64,000 bases of DNA from Tuctoria greenei (lineage: Eukaryota > Streptophyta > Magnoliopsida > Poales > Poaceae), in contig JAYESD010000008.1 in the NCBI GenBank assembly GCA_036927565.1, forward strand, positions 112,638,279 through 112,702,278, read 5' to 3'. The position numbers and the translations under genes were made by a program. Under the pieces are notes generated by a model that saw only the letters and a program-made list of their open reading frames with translations, made no database searches and was not told the DNA's origin. Numbering within the stretch: the stretch's first letter is position 1; each line of letters starts with the position of its first letter. This document shows, piece by piece, positions 12,531 to 23,900 of the stretch.

Positions 12531-13212
12531 ATGTTTGACTCAGTACTATAAAGCTAGAGAAATAATTGTTGTTTTATACATAGTTTAATGTCAATGCCCT
12601 ACATCTATTCGAAAAGATAGGTCCTATACCCATCGAAGAGTGACCGAGTGGGCGTGCTTATGACGAGATGTATGGTCTGGATCCGGACAAAATTTCGGCA
12701 GCATAACCCTGCTGTTCTCCAACCGCACGCCTGAAAATGGTGCGACAGAGAACATTAGGGTTATTCCGTCAAAATCTCGTCCGGATCTGGACCGACGTCT
12801 CATCAAAAGCCATGCCCCCTCGATCACTCCCAGGCTGTCCAAAAAAGGGACAATTCCAAACCTACACGCCTCACATGCGTAACGCATGTGATACGGGCCG
12901 GTTCGAAATAGGTAATGCACATTGTACATATTACATTAATATTTCATTTTTGAATCATTTACGAGAGAGAGGAAAGAACGAGAGAGGAGGAAACAATGAG
13001 AGAGCACATTATGCCCCATCGGAGCCCACCGTTCACTTGCGATGACTTTAGGATTAGGCCGTGGTATGTTGCGAGTCCTTGCCGTCCACGCGTTGTGAGT
13101 GCTTGTCGTGCCCACCATCGTCTCCGTGCCTGTCTAGACGCATCCTTTATCTTACCACTAAATGGGCCTTGTCGGGTCCTATATGAGTTGTGCCGGTTCT
13201 ACCCGGGCCAAA

Positions 13213-13214
<2 letters not shown>
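12531..13214. other. Non-coding CACTA interior
   Basis: Region upstream of the TNP2 remnant. It contains inverted phrases such as GGTCTGGATCCGGAC and GTCCGGATCTGGACCGAC (about 12671 and 12778). I see no supported gene. Confidence 0.4.

Positions 13215-13256
<42 letters not shown>
13215..13256. repeat. (AT)n microsatellite
   Basis: About 21 uninterrupted AT dinucleotides. Confidence 0.95.
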
Positions 13257-13258
<2 letters not shown>

Positions 13259-13690
13259 CTTAAGCACTAAAGCAATTCAAATAAACCTAAGCATATGAAG
13301 CATACCAATTCCATATAAACGTAAACATAATGCATACCAACTAAACCTAAGCATAAACATTTTTATTCTAAACATAAACATAAGAAAATGTATGCATCAC
13401 CTAAACATAACCAATTTTATCACCTAAACATAAACATAAGCAAATGTATGCATCCAAATATAAAAAATTCATAAGCAATTTTATCAGCTAAACATAATCT
13501 AAGCATCGATCACAAGGCACAAAAAATAACCTAAATTGTATGCATCAGAAATGTAAGCAAATGTAAGGATCACAACTATATGCATCACAAACGTAAGCAT
13601 CGATCACATCACAATTCTATGCAAAAGTAAACCTAGTCTCCAATTCTATGCATTAGAAATTGAGCATCACAATTCTATGCTTGTAAACCT
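13257..13690. repeat. A-rich short-phrase repeats
   Basis: Phrases AACCTAAGCAT, AAACATAAGC, TATGCATC and ACAATTCTATGC recur irregularly over about 430 bp. No coding frame. Probably part of the CACTA subterminal region. Confidence 0.5.
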
Positions 13691-13784
13691 AACTAGCAAT
13701 AGAGTGGGAATGGAAAATAGGAACATTTAACCTAACAATGGAGTAGGAGGCAGCCAACTTGGGGGAGGCGGTGGCTTGGGGATA

Positions 13785-14110
13785 AGCCGACGTCAGCAGG
13801 GTGGTGACCGAGGAGGGCGACCATGGGAGGAGCGCGGTGGGGCGGCCATGGGAGGAGCGCGGCGGGGTGGCCATGGGAGGAGCGCGGCGGGCGGCCATGG
13901 GGGAGCGTGACACGGTTGGTGTCGGGAGCTTGGTGGCCGCGGGACGGCGGCCGTCAGAGCCTAGGCGGTGATGGGGTGGCGTCAGGGCCTAGGCAGTGAC
14001 GAAGCAGCCGACAAGGTGGCGACAGGGCTAGGCAGCGATGGGGCAGCTGACAGGGCGGTGACAGGGCTTAGGCGGTGATGGGGGCGACCGACGAGGGAGG
14101 CGGCGACGGC
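13785..14110. repeat. GC-rich degenerate tandem repeats
   Basis: Three to four copies of a roughly 25-bp unit around CCATGGGAGGAGCGCGG (about 13822-13905) are followed by looser repeats of GGGCCTAGGCGGTGATGGGG type to about 14085. Short minus-strand frames here are repeat artefacts. Confidence 0.6.
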
Positions 14111-14224
14111 AGCTGCACGAGTTAGGCAACACATCGAGAGGATAAGGCGGCGGCGGCGACGTTGGGAGGAAGCGACGATGGCCTAGTGAGCAAATGGGAG
14201 TCGAGGCGATTGGGCCAGGGGTAT

Positions 14225-14515
14225 ATCCCCTTAACTTGTGACAACCTATTAAATTGCGAGGCTCTAAGGTTTGCTGTCGCAATTTATGTAATATGCAAAA
14301 GCAAAAGGGTGGGCCCTCACAAATTAAGCTTCTATTTACAACGGCCACGTAATATGCGATGGCGTTAGGGCTCGCAGTTGCGAATTGAGCTTCTATTTGT
14401 CACAAACATTTAACTTGCGATGACCACATGCGGGCCATCGCAAGTTACTGTATTTGCGGCGGCCCGCCATCGCAAATTATTCTATCCGTCGCAAATGGTC
14501 GCGTTTCTTGTAGTG
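14225..14515 (-). repeat. CACTA subterminal repeats and terminal inverted repeat
   Basis: Repeated TTGCGATGGC, TCGCAAGTTA and TCGCAAATT phrases in both orientations lead into the terminus TTTCTTGTAGTG (plus strand, ending 14515). This is the reverse complement of the canonical grass CACTA end CACTACAAGAAA. Confidence 0.8.
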
Positions 14516-14772
14516 CCCAATGACACCTAAGTCCTTACCAGTCACTTCCCGTTCGTTCTAACTCTAGAGCTGCACCCCCGATTCTGACAGCGCACCACGG
14601 ATCAGGCAGCGCACCCCGCAATCCGAACGGTGCACCCTCATTGATGGTTTTCCAATGCCCTCCTCATCGCCTCCCTTCCAGTCTCTGCTGTTGTTGTTGC
14701 CACATTCCCTTTGTCACCGCTGGTCGCCTAGGTGCTTGCAGGTGCCTAGGTGTCCAGTCTACAATTTACAAC
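14516..14772. other. Unassigned short stretch
   Basis: Pyrimidine-rich sequence between the CACTA terminus and a copia LTR relic. Phrases GCGCACC and GCTGTTGTTGTTG occur; nothing is recognised. Confidence 0.3.
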
Positions 14773-15296
14773 ATGTTGGTGATATGCCAAAGAGGCAATC
14801 ATAACAATTCGGGTTAAGGCCTGTTGGATATTTGATCCATAAGCAATTATGGTACTAATGGGCCTGCAACCCGAAAGCCCATTAGTATGCCTATAAATAC
14901 AAGGGGAAGGTTTAGGGGCTAATGACTCCACCACGTGACAGCCCTAGCTGCCACCCCTCGCAGGCCTCACGTCGAGACCCTTGCAGCGCACGCGGTGCTA
15001 GCACACCAGCACGTAACGTTCCTCCCCGTACGTGTGGACTCCGTGGATGCGCTTCTGCTACTGATGCGCATATCGGCTACGACGATCATGATCGTCTACT
15101 TGCTGCCATGATGAGGATGAGGAGGCAAACGAGATCGTCTGCTTCCCCTACACTGACGTGCGTCTAGGTTCCGCTACGCTGCACGTCTAGTGGTAATGAT
15201 CTATGACCTCTATACTCGCATGTTTCCTGGCTGATGCGGTAGAATTGCTAGAGTAGCTACCGTCGATTTCCCAATGCCGACATCAAAGCTGACTTG
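14773..15296 (+). repeat. Copia LTR relic (Angela-like start), truncated
   Basis: Starts TGTTGGTGATATGCCAAAG and continues GAGGCAAT, a start I associate with Angela/Houba-type Ty1-copia LTRs. It contains a TATA-like CTATAAATAC at about 14890. No CA-ended 3' border is found before element A begins at 15297, so A probably inserted into it. It could instead be a short non-autonomous element. Confidence 0.5.
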
Positions 15297-18200
15297 TGTG
15301 GGGACCGAGGTCCACACATCAGAGGATCTCATTGGGTGATGCTGTGCGATGCGGCACCTAACAGCGCACATGAAAAGGATACCAAAACATATAAAGATTT
15401 CATTTCATAATAAGAAGAGTTTACAAAAGAGTGTACAACAGGGGTACACACGCAGCGGAAAATACATACTCATAATCTCACTTAACTAAGCAGGAGAGAA
15501 GACGTCCATGCCCTAGGACGCTTCTCGCTAGCAACATAAAGAACATTCAGTAGCGGCGTGGTTCACATAAGATTTATCTTGACACATCAAGTCTCAAATA
15601 CAACCTGAACAGCGGAAATAAAACTAATACCTGCAAAAATCATTAAAGCGCAAATGTGAGCATAAGGCTCAGAAAGACTAACCCGTCTCACTAGACATAT
15701 GCAGGGTGAATACTAAGCATAGGTAAGGAATTGCATAAATAGACTCGCCTACAAGTGGATCCTTATATTCATATTTTATGTAGCAAATGACATTCTTCAG
15801 GCACGGCACATCATGGACTCCACAATCAAACAAGAAACGCTTTGCCGATGATATGCCATGCCCAAAGCACATAATGCTATTACAGGTAAAGTATGGAGAA
15901 ACTGTAAACTTTTAATTGTACTATCTCTAAGCCATACAAGGTTGCAAAGCAATTATAATTCAATACAATATATTTTTCTGGCATTTTTAGTATTTACTAC
16001 ATCACAGCTCAGTGAACAAGTGGTACTCTATTACCGCGAGGGACGGTGATTGCAATCAGGACACACCCAGACAACACGACACATACGTCGTTCGGAAGTG
16101 TCAGCGAGTACACCAGTACCTACGTAACACTTCAGTACTAGGCGTATATGGCCACCTTTCACAAGAAACCCGAACGCCGAGCCCGTCTCACCTCCGGGAA
16201 CAAGTGGTCTCCGCACGGAACACCTCATGTGTCCGCCGACCGATTTACACCTTACTGTCCTCAACCCACCCCTATCGATGGTGAGTTAATGGGCCTCGAC
16301 GCCCCAGTTTTCGAGTTACGTCAGTTTACTGGATTCTATATGTCCATTATGTCGCCGGTACAATTCAAGCTTGTTCGAAGGGGCCGCATACGGACGGGCC
16401 TTAACCGACACAGACGGGGCTATCAATCCATCTCCCAACACCTGCCTCGTCATTACCGACCCAGGCATGATGTGGGCAAACCAACCTACACAAATCCCCG
16501 TCAACGTCCCATATTAAAAAGTAAACGTTATGGTAACTACTCGCGAGTAGGTTTCCCTCACTCGACTTCTCTCGCAAGTAGAATTCAACTACTTGACTTG
16601 TGATCAGTAAAATGTGACCAATCTTGCGAGTAGTATCCAACATACTCGACTTCTACCGATCTTCCAACTAAACATTAAGAATAGCAATATAACTCGAGGG
16701 GGCCTTATACTACCCATCCATTTCAGGGATTATTTGGTCATGCATGTGGGGTATTCAATCAACATAGACCTAATGCACATATCAAGTCTATTTAGTACAG
16801 TGTGTATAAAGTAAAACTTTAAAAGGCACTTAAATGCAAACCGGGGCTTGTCTTAGTTTGCGACTTGAATAAATGTCAATTGTTAGTGGTCCTTCTGTGC
16901 AGACTCCGCCAAGGTCTTCAAGTGGACACCCTGGCCTTCTCCTCCAAGCAAAACTTCTCGTCGATCACCTATCATCACGTTCCTATCGACATGATATGCA
17001 TATAAGTAATTAAGTAATTAAGTAGTTTAATAATAGACTCCACGAGGAGTTTGACTAGGAAGGACAGATATACCTCAGTTGTGTGGGTAACCAGAGGATG
17101 AGTCAAGGTGGACATAGTAGTGTTAGTATGAACTGAAAGGTACAACATAAAGCTACATTGCAACTTAGCATACCACACTTCAAGCTATGCCACGTGATAT
17201 TGACAATTCTGAATGGTGAAGAAGTGTTGGGCGGAGAAGTGTAAGGACGACCCAAAAATCAAGGTGGGATATCGAAATCTTTAGTATGAGTGGAGTGTAC
17301 AAGACGAAGGTCGCGATTTAGCAGTCGACCAATGAACTTGACTTAACTCATAAAGGAGTAAATCTAGTTAAGTGAGAAGTGCTGTCGTAGGGTCCCGACT
17401 TAGGATGAACCATGATGGAACCTAACGACACTTGGGACTGAATTGAGACCAACATGGCTTGGACTTAAGAAGTCATAACAAGCACTGTTAACCTAGCATG
17501 AGTACTAAGACAACGTTTAAACCGCTTTTAGGTAAAGTAGTTTCTATGGCAAGCTTCTCGAGCATCGTTCAAGTGCTTACACGACGACACTAATGTAGTG
17601 TCTCCCGCAAGCCTATCCAGGTGAGCTCGGTAAGCTCTCGGGGCTTAAACATGATGCAAGACCTTGCCGTGAAGGCATGCTTTGCCATCTCGAGAAGATC
17701 ATCTTAGCGACATCCACATCAACCCGGACTCGTCAATGGTGGTGAGCGAAATCCCGAACACCACCTTATGAGTCCCAAGTTTAGTGATGTTGACTCGATC
17801 GTCGACAAGCGACTCGACGAACCTGTCGTCGATGAAATGGCACACCTAGTTAAGCAATTCTGCGGGCGGTTCGGGAACATCGTCGACACGAACAAGAAAT
17901 CCATATCCAAGGTTTTGCCTTGGTCTAGTTTTCCTTGTCGGTCGCAACGTTCCCGCTTTACTTAACCATAGGTCATCGGTGATCACCAACCACCTTGGTT
18001 TGACCTAGAAGGCATTTTGTCGAGGACCTTGGCTATACCTAGGACTCGACTGCTCTCACAACGACTAAACCTAATTTGGCTTGACAACCATTGTCCGACG
18101 AGTCGCACTGGTGTTTCAGCACCACACACATCACAAGCATCCTTCATCTTGATGCCAGGACACGATGATGGCTCGGAACGTCACGACGACGTCATGTGGT

Positions 18201-20537
18201 CAACGACATCGACGCGGCTAATGGTGGAGCATCACGAGCATGCACGGACAAGTTAACGCTATTCAAAAGACAAAGAAGGTCAACTTGGGCACTCTTATAG
18301 GAATGATATCAATGCGGAAACTGGACGTATGGCTTGACGACACATGAGTACCATTATCGATCACAACGAACATACTTCGGTGATGTCAAACAAGGCATTT
18401 TAGGGCAAGGCTCACCTTGTAGGCATTTCGCTGAATATCTTGGGGTTGTACTTGATTCCGTCACTTCATCACCGTTCAAAGAGCATCTTGGCATTTAGGC
18501 TTGTCGGTTACAACATCACCATACCCCTTGAACTAAGTGTTGTTGCCGTTGTGTCGTTGACGTGTTCTTGCATCTCATACATCACCTCCATCAATCCTCG
18601 CACTGTTTGGACGCGGCATGTGAGAAGAATGCCGTGATGACAACAAGTCGACAATGACATCCGAAATGGCACATGGGAAGCGCGGCCAAGGCACGGACTG
18701 CGGCCTGGGCGGCGAGCGGACGACCGGCGTGGAAAGGTGCGGCGCGCAACGGTGGCAAGGACGCAGCAGCGGCACTAGAGATGTGCGGCCGCGGGGGAGT
18801 AGCCCGTGAAAGGTGGTGTGTTGCGCGGGCACGGGGGCTGCAGGGGCGTCAGCGAGCAGCACCGGCCAGGGCACGAGTGCACTGTAGCCAGAGGGAGGAA
18901 GAGCAAGGATGGACGACGACACAGCCATGGCGCGCGGTGCTGCAGCGGTGGAGCGCCGTGACAGGGAGGTGGCGAGCCGGCGCACGACACTGGGCGGCGG
19001 TGAGTGCGCCGGGTGGAGCTGGGACGTGGCCAGGCGAGTAGCAGGGTGGCTGAGAGCGAGCGCTGCAGGCGGGGCGATGCGGCTGGGTGGTAGGGAGGCA
19101 CGGTGACGGAGCAGCTTGGCCGGGCGGGGAGAGGCACGACCGGGGCGAGTCCGCGCTAGTGTGGGGGCGAGCGCAGCGTCGGCGACGCGTGGACGGGCAC
19201 CGGAGGGAGGCGGGGTGCCGTGGGGGTGGTGGAGCGCGACGAGCAGGCGCGCCAAGGCGGCTCGACGTTGGTGGCGCAGGGCAGAGCGGTGTGTCGGGCG
19301 CCGTGATTGGCCTGCTGCGGCGGCCGGGGCACAGGGGCAGCGCAGCAGCGCTGGGCGCGGAGCGACGCCGCGGCGGCCAGGTGGGCTCGGCATTGCGGTC
19401 GTCAGGGAGCACGGCCGGCGAATAGGTTGGCCGGCGAGGGAGGCGCGCGGGGCAGCGGGCCTGGAGGTGGCGAGCGCAAGCGGGGCGCGGCTGGGAGAGG
19501 AGCGGCGCGACGCGCGCGGGCCGACAGGAAAACGCGCGCTGGTGGCCGGCGTTGGCGAGGAGGCGGCCGACGGGGCGAACTGAGCACGCGGCGCGGGGAG
19601 GGACACGAGCCGATGGCCGTCGGGAGGTGGCGCTGCAAGCGGCCGGGAAGAAGAGCACGAGCGGTGCTGTGGATAGGAAGCAGTCGGCGCTGGTAGATAA
19701 AGACCAATTTGCATCACGGTGGCACATGCATGGTATCGGTGTCACGCTGTGGCCAGTTGCTGACCTGGCCTGTGGGGACCACTTGTGGGACCCACTCTCT
19801 CCTTCTTATCTTCATTCTAACTGCAATTAAATATCTAACAGGCTCTAAAGTGTTAAAAGTGGGCAGGGACACTACAAAAGTATGAGGAATTTATTGGGCA
19901 AATCAAATTCAGTATTTGGTAAAGTTTCAAACAAATTCATATTTTGAATTTGAATTCAAGTCGTGATACTCGACTCAAGGAAATAAATAGTAGATTAGGT
20001 TCAAAAATCCTGAAACTTTGAAGTTACCCTTTTTGAACCATAAGGGACCTCAGGAAAAAATTGGAATGGATTTGGACAAAGTTAAGTACAAAGTTTAAAT
20101 TTGAAGTCGACTCTGATTAAACTCTCAGTACGTGTCCAATAAATGGAAAACGTGCTTCAAAAATTTTGAAACTTTACCGAGAGTCTATTTGGAATATTAG
20201 AAGGTCATGGAAAAATTTATAGCCTTAGATTTGAATTCTTTTGAATGTCTCATTTTAGGGTTGGAATAATTCCTTTTTCTTTCTCTCCATTTTGTTTTCT
20301 TTTCTCCTTTAATTTTTCATTGAAAATGTGAATACCTGGAAATTAAGGATTTTACCGCTTAAGTTCCAAATACATTAGCAACCATGTTCTATAAGTAGAA
20401 TTTTTAACAAGTCCCTATTTTTAGTGAACATTGGTTAACTCATATGGTTCATGTGAGTTTGGATTTCCAAGTCCACTTTCAAAATTTTTAAGTTCGCATT
20501 TTTGCGTTTTTGTTCTTATGAAAAGGGGGCTTTTACA
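15297..20537 (-). repeat. 3' LTR of element A
   Basis: About 5.2 kb, TGTGGGGACC...GGGGGCTTTTACA. Next to it on the internal side is a purine-rich tract. It shares blocks with the LTR at 6050-9884 and almost its whole first 430 bp with 50033-50462. It includes a GC-rich island (18660-19700) and an AT-rich part near the pol side (19860-20530). Long GC-rich frames inside it are discussed under rejected items. Confidence 0.75.
18660..19700. other. GC-rich island within the LTR of element A
   Basis: About 1 kb of very GC-rich, CpG-rich sequence, open in several frames on both strands; the longest is a 380-codon minus-strand frame at 18575-19717. Composition is Ala/Pro/Arg/Ser with no motif, and open frames on both strands are what such composition produces. 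It lies where the LTR promoter/leader would be expected. A protein product is not supported. Confidence 0.5.
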
Positions 20538-22371
20538 ATCCTTCCCTCTTAAAGGAATCTCGTCCCGAGATTCTAACAAGTAGAATAACAGAAATGATGA
20601 GGGAACGATCCGTAAAAGAGGGTCATTGATTAAGGAAAATGGCAATGCCCTTAAAGACTTGGGTTCTACGGAATAGTGATTATCTTCAGGTATCTTAAGA
20701 AATTCTAAAGTCTGCTTCAAGTGATTCCAGTCTTTAGGTTGAAAGCCTTGACAGGATGCTCGACATGACAATATCACATCGTAAAACTCTCACGTCTGTT
20801 ACTGACCCTTTATTGTTGTAGTCTTACACTGACATGACATCTTGTCCTGTCCTAGTCTTTACTGGAAGAATCAGGACTTGTTCCTTGCTTCTCTAGGTCA
20901 CCTTGATAGATTGAAACTATCCTTGCATGGATTCTTGGTTGCTTGCTTGGTTTTGCATAGGTCCTTATAACTTAATGTGGTATTTCCCTTGACATGAGTT
21001 AAGATGGTTTACGAGGTTAAGCAACAATCATTAACCTCGTTTGATGTTTAGCCAACCATAGGATCCCGTAGCGGTAGCATAAGAGTAGCAAAGTACTCAA
21101 CACTCTTACGGGGGCCGAACAGCAGGAATACTGAAAATATGGCGACTACAAGGTTTTTGGGTTTATCAACATCTTCAAACGATAGAAATAGAAAATGAAG
21201 AACCTTTGCTGTGGTACACGAGGATTTAAGGATTCAACATCCTCATATGTTTCAACACAGCAAAGAACTCAATCATATGGTAACTACAAGGTTCTTGGAG
21301 TATCAAGGTTACCATATACCAACGCAAAATCTTATATGGACCCAAAGAGTTTCACGAGGTTGACAATCGAATGGTATCCTCGTGAGGAAGGAGATTTCAT
21401 GGATTTTACAAGGTTGATCATCGAACTGATGACCACTCAATGACGAACGGTATAGTTGCAACAATCAAGGTACTTGAACCTAAACAAGTCAAGAATGGAA
21501 GTTCAAGTGTTTGTTTAGTTGCAAGGGAGGTTGAGTGATCGGTTGCCCAACTATCACTCAATAGAAAGAAGATCAACAATGTAAGAAGTCAAATGAATAT
21601 GGTGAAATGATTGTAGTCATTAGACACCTTAGAATAGTTTGAATAGGGCACACAATCTTGCTCTAAATTTTAGTATTACCATGCATTATATCATTGGTGT
21701 TACATTGGTAATGATGCTTCATGATGCATCATATGTTGTATGGTGCAATGAATATGCACATGGTATGATGCAAATGGTGCATAAAATGATGCATATGTAT
21801 GGTGCAAATGGTGCACATGCATGGTGCAGTAGCTTTTATAGTTTGAGCAAGACTAAATGAACCACACCCACAAAACTCAAGTACTGTCTCATGATTTGCA
21901 AGGATTGGATACCGTGGTCGTGAAAGACACAATGAGTAGCATTCCTTTCATGACTTGACCACTGTTAAGGAATGCATAACAGAACGACTAATAAGGAATG
22001 TGGAAAATATACCATGTTACCTAGACCTTTCAAAAGCTTGTTCATGTTCTACTCAACTTGATTGTATTTTCATCAGGAGAAAAACAACTAACTATATGTC
22101 TCTAGTGATGCTTCACTTAACCTTCGCTTCGATCTGGCAAGAGGAACTGATATCCTTAGCGATCACTTTAGTGGAGTTGAGGTCATACTTCTTCTTTGAG
22201 TAACTCAATCTGGTGGTGGATGTTGGATCTTCTTGAAGATGTAATCTTACTTGATCGTCTTCTTGTTGACACGACTTGTTGTAACCAAGGTTGATGGTTG
22301 AACACCACCATTACTTGAGTGCTCACCTTCCCCCTTAAAGTTTCAAACCAAGATGTCGAAGCGTACTTCAA
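20538..22371 (-). other. Internal 3' part of element A with polypurine tract
   Basis: Directly next to the LTR the minus strand reads AAGAGGGAAGGAT, a polypurine tract. Just upstream of it lies ESRDEIPLRGKDC in frame (about 20590-20540), a phrase I associate with the end of pol in Tekay-like elements (the SRDEI...LRG motif). The preceding roughly 60 codons are open but lack an integrase or chromodomain pattern. The rest (20780-22371) has no supported coding sequence. Confidence 0.6.
21630..21835. repeat. ATGGTGCA/ATGATGCAT phrase repeats
   Basis: Short phrases ATGGTGCA, GATGCA and CATATG recur densely across about 200 bp of the element A interior. No frame uses them. Confidence 0.6.
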
Positions 22372-22374
22372 ACA

Positions 22375-22404
22375 CACTACCAGGATTCTGGTTTATTGCA
22401 ACGA
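22375..22404 (+). repeat. CACTA left terminal inverted repeat
   Basis: CACTACCAGGATTCTGG followed by TTTATTGCAACGA. Pairs with 46913-46942 (about 24 of 30 bases). Flanked on the left by the target duplication ACA. Confidence 0.9.
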
Positions 22405-23900
22405 AAAAAATCATTGCAATAGGTTGAAATTCGTCGCGATAGGTTGTTGTCGCAACGAAATAGAACATCGCGATAGTTTTTCCGACTCGTGGCGATAACA
22501 GCCGTGGCAATAGGTTATTGCGACGACTTGACATCCGTGGCAAATAGTATGGTATTGCGACGACTCCACGTTGGTGGCAAATAGTATGGTATTGCAACGG
22601 TTTAACGTATTGCGACGATTTAACATAGTGCGACGAAAATATCGGTGTTGCAACGATGTCACATTCGTGGCAAAAAGTATGGTACTGCAACGACTCCACG
22701 TTCGTTGCAAATAGTATGGTATTGCAACGGTTTAACGTATTGCGACGATTTAACGTATTGCAACGAAAATAACGGTGTTGCAACGATGCCACACTCGTGG
22801 CAAAAAGTATGGTATTGCGACGACTCCACGTTCGTGGCAAATAGTATGGTATTGCAATGGTTTAACATATTGCGACGATTTAACGTATTACAATGAAAAT
22901 AATGGTGTTGCAACGATGCCACATCCGTGGAAAAAAGTATGGTATTGCAGCGACTCCACGTTCGTGGCAAATAGTATGGTATTGCAATGGTTTAACGTAT
23001 TGTGACGATTTAACGTATTGCAACGAATAGTACGTTATTTGCAACGATTTCACATCTGTGGCGATAAGTACCGTATCGCGACGATTTCATACTCGTGGCG
23101 AATAGTATGGTATCGCGATGTTTTCACATTCGCGGCGAATAGTACGGTGTTGCAACGATTTCACATCCGTAGCGAATAGTACGGTATGGCAACGTTTTTA
23201 CATTCGTGGTGAATGGTTTGTTGTTGCAACGATTTCACATCCGTGGCGAATAGTATGGTATCGCGACGATTTCACACTCGTGGCGAATAATATAGTATCG
23301 TGACGTTTTCACATCCGCGGCGAATAGTACGGTATCGCGACAATTTCACACTCGTGGCGAATAATATCGTATCGCGACGTTTTCACATTCGTGGCGAATA
23401 CTACGGTGTTGCAACGATTTCACTTCTGTGGCAAATAGTACGGTATCGCGACGATTTCACACTCGTGGCGAATAATATGGTATCGCGACGATTTCACAGC
23501 CGTGGCCAATAATATGGTAATGCAACAATTTCACGTTCATGGTGAATAGTACGGTATTGCAACAATTTTAAAACTGTGACAACAATATTGTATTGCAACG
23601 ATTTCTGATGTGTGGCTAGGTTCGTAATGCAACATATTCAAATCTGTTGCAACAGGGTCATAATGCGACGTTCTCTGGGTGGTGGCAATAGCAGTCTAGT
23701 GAAACGCTTTTTTGGTCGTAGCCAAATGTTTGTAGTGCAACGTTTTATAATTTGTGGCAATAGCTAGCTTCCTATTGCAACAGTTTATTTTCGTCGCAAT
23801 AATCTGTTAATGCCATGTTTTATAATTAGCGGCACTAGAATCCTAATGCACCAGGTTTGAAAATTAGTGGCAACAGAATCAATTTTTCGCACACGATACG
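22405..23900. repeat. Left subterminal tandem array of the CACTA element
   Basis: Two nested kinds of repeat. From about 22540 to 23010, roughly 130-bp blocks repeat three to four times. From about 23035 to 23600 there are about 14 copies of a 37-bp unit of the form CGACGATTTCACACTCGTGG plus CGAATAATATGGTATCG. Degenerate copies continue to about 23880. Every unit contains CGTGGC and a GCAACG/GCGACG box. In CACTA elements such subterminal boxes bind the accessory protein; that role here is inferred. Frames of 70-165 codons in this stretch are repeat artefacts. Confidence 0.9.

Larger units (their letters stand above)
9885..14515 (-). mobile_element. Truncated CACTA (En/Spm) element
   Basis: A minus-strand CACTA fragment. 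Its 5' terminus is intact at 14515: the minus strand begins CACTACAAGAAACGCGACC. About 290 bp of short repeats under the terminus are built on TTGCGATGGC/TCGCAA. Inward lie a deleted TNP2 transposase gene (12530-11580) and a Transposase_24-type accessory gene (11440-10200). The 3' terminus is missing: the Tekay-like LTR begins at 9884, inside or just after the accessory gene. 9885-10199 shows no recognisable exon and may be intron. Confidence 0.7.

Noticed and set aside
14746..14934. Possible Cassandra-type element (5S-like LTR)
   Set aside because: I looked for 5S internal promoter boxes in 14773-15296 and did not see a convincing set; the LTR start resembles Angela-type copia instead.
18575..19717. 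380-codon minus-strand open frame, and long plus-strand frames over the same bases
   Set aside because: Ala/Pro/Arg/Ser-rich, no motif, open on both strands because of high GC, and located inside an LTR defined by clear borders.
22343..23512. Several frames of 60-165 codons on both strands
   Set aside because: All are translations of the CACTA left tandem array; their repeated peptide text follows the unit length.
22405..23900. Regular repeats that could suggest a CRISPR array
   Set aside because: There are no unique spacers between repeats and the context is a plant transposon terminus.
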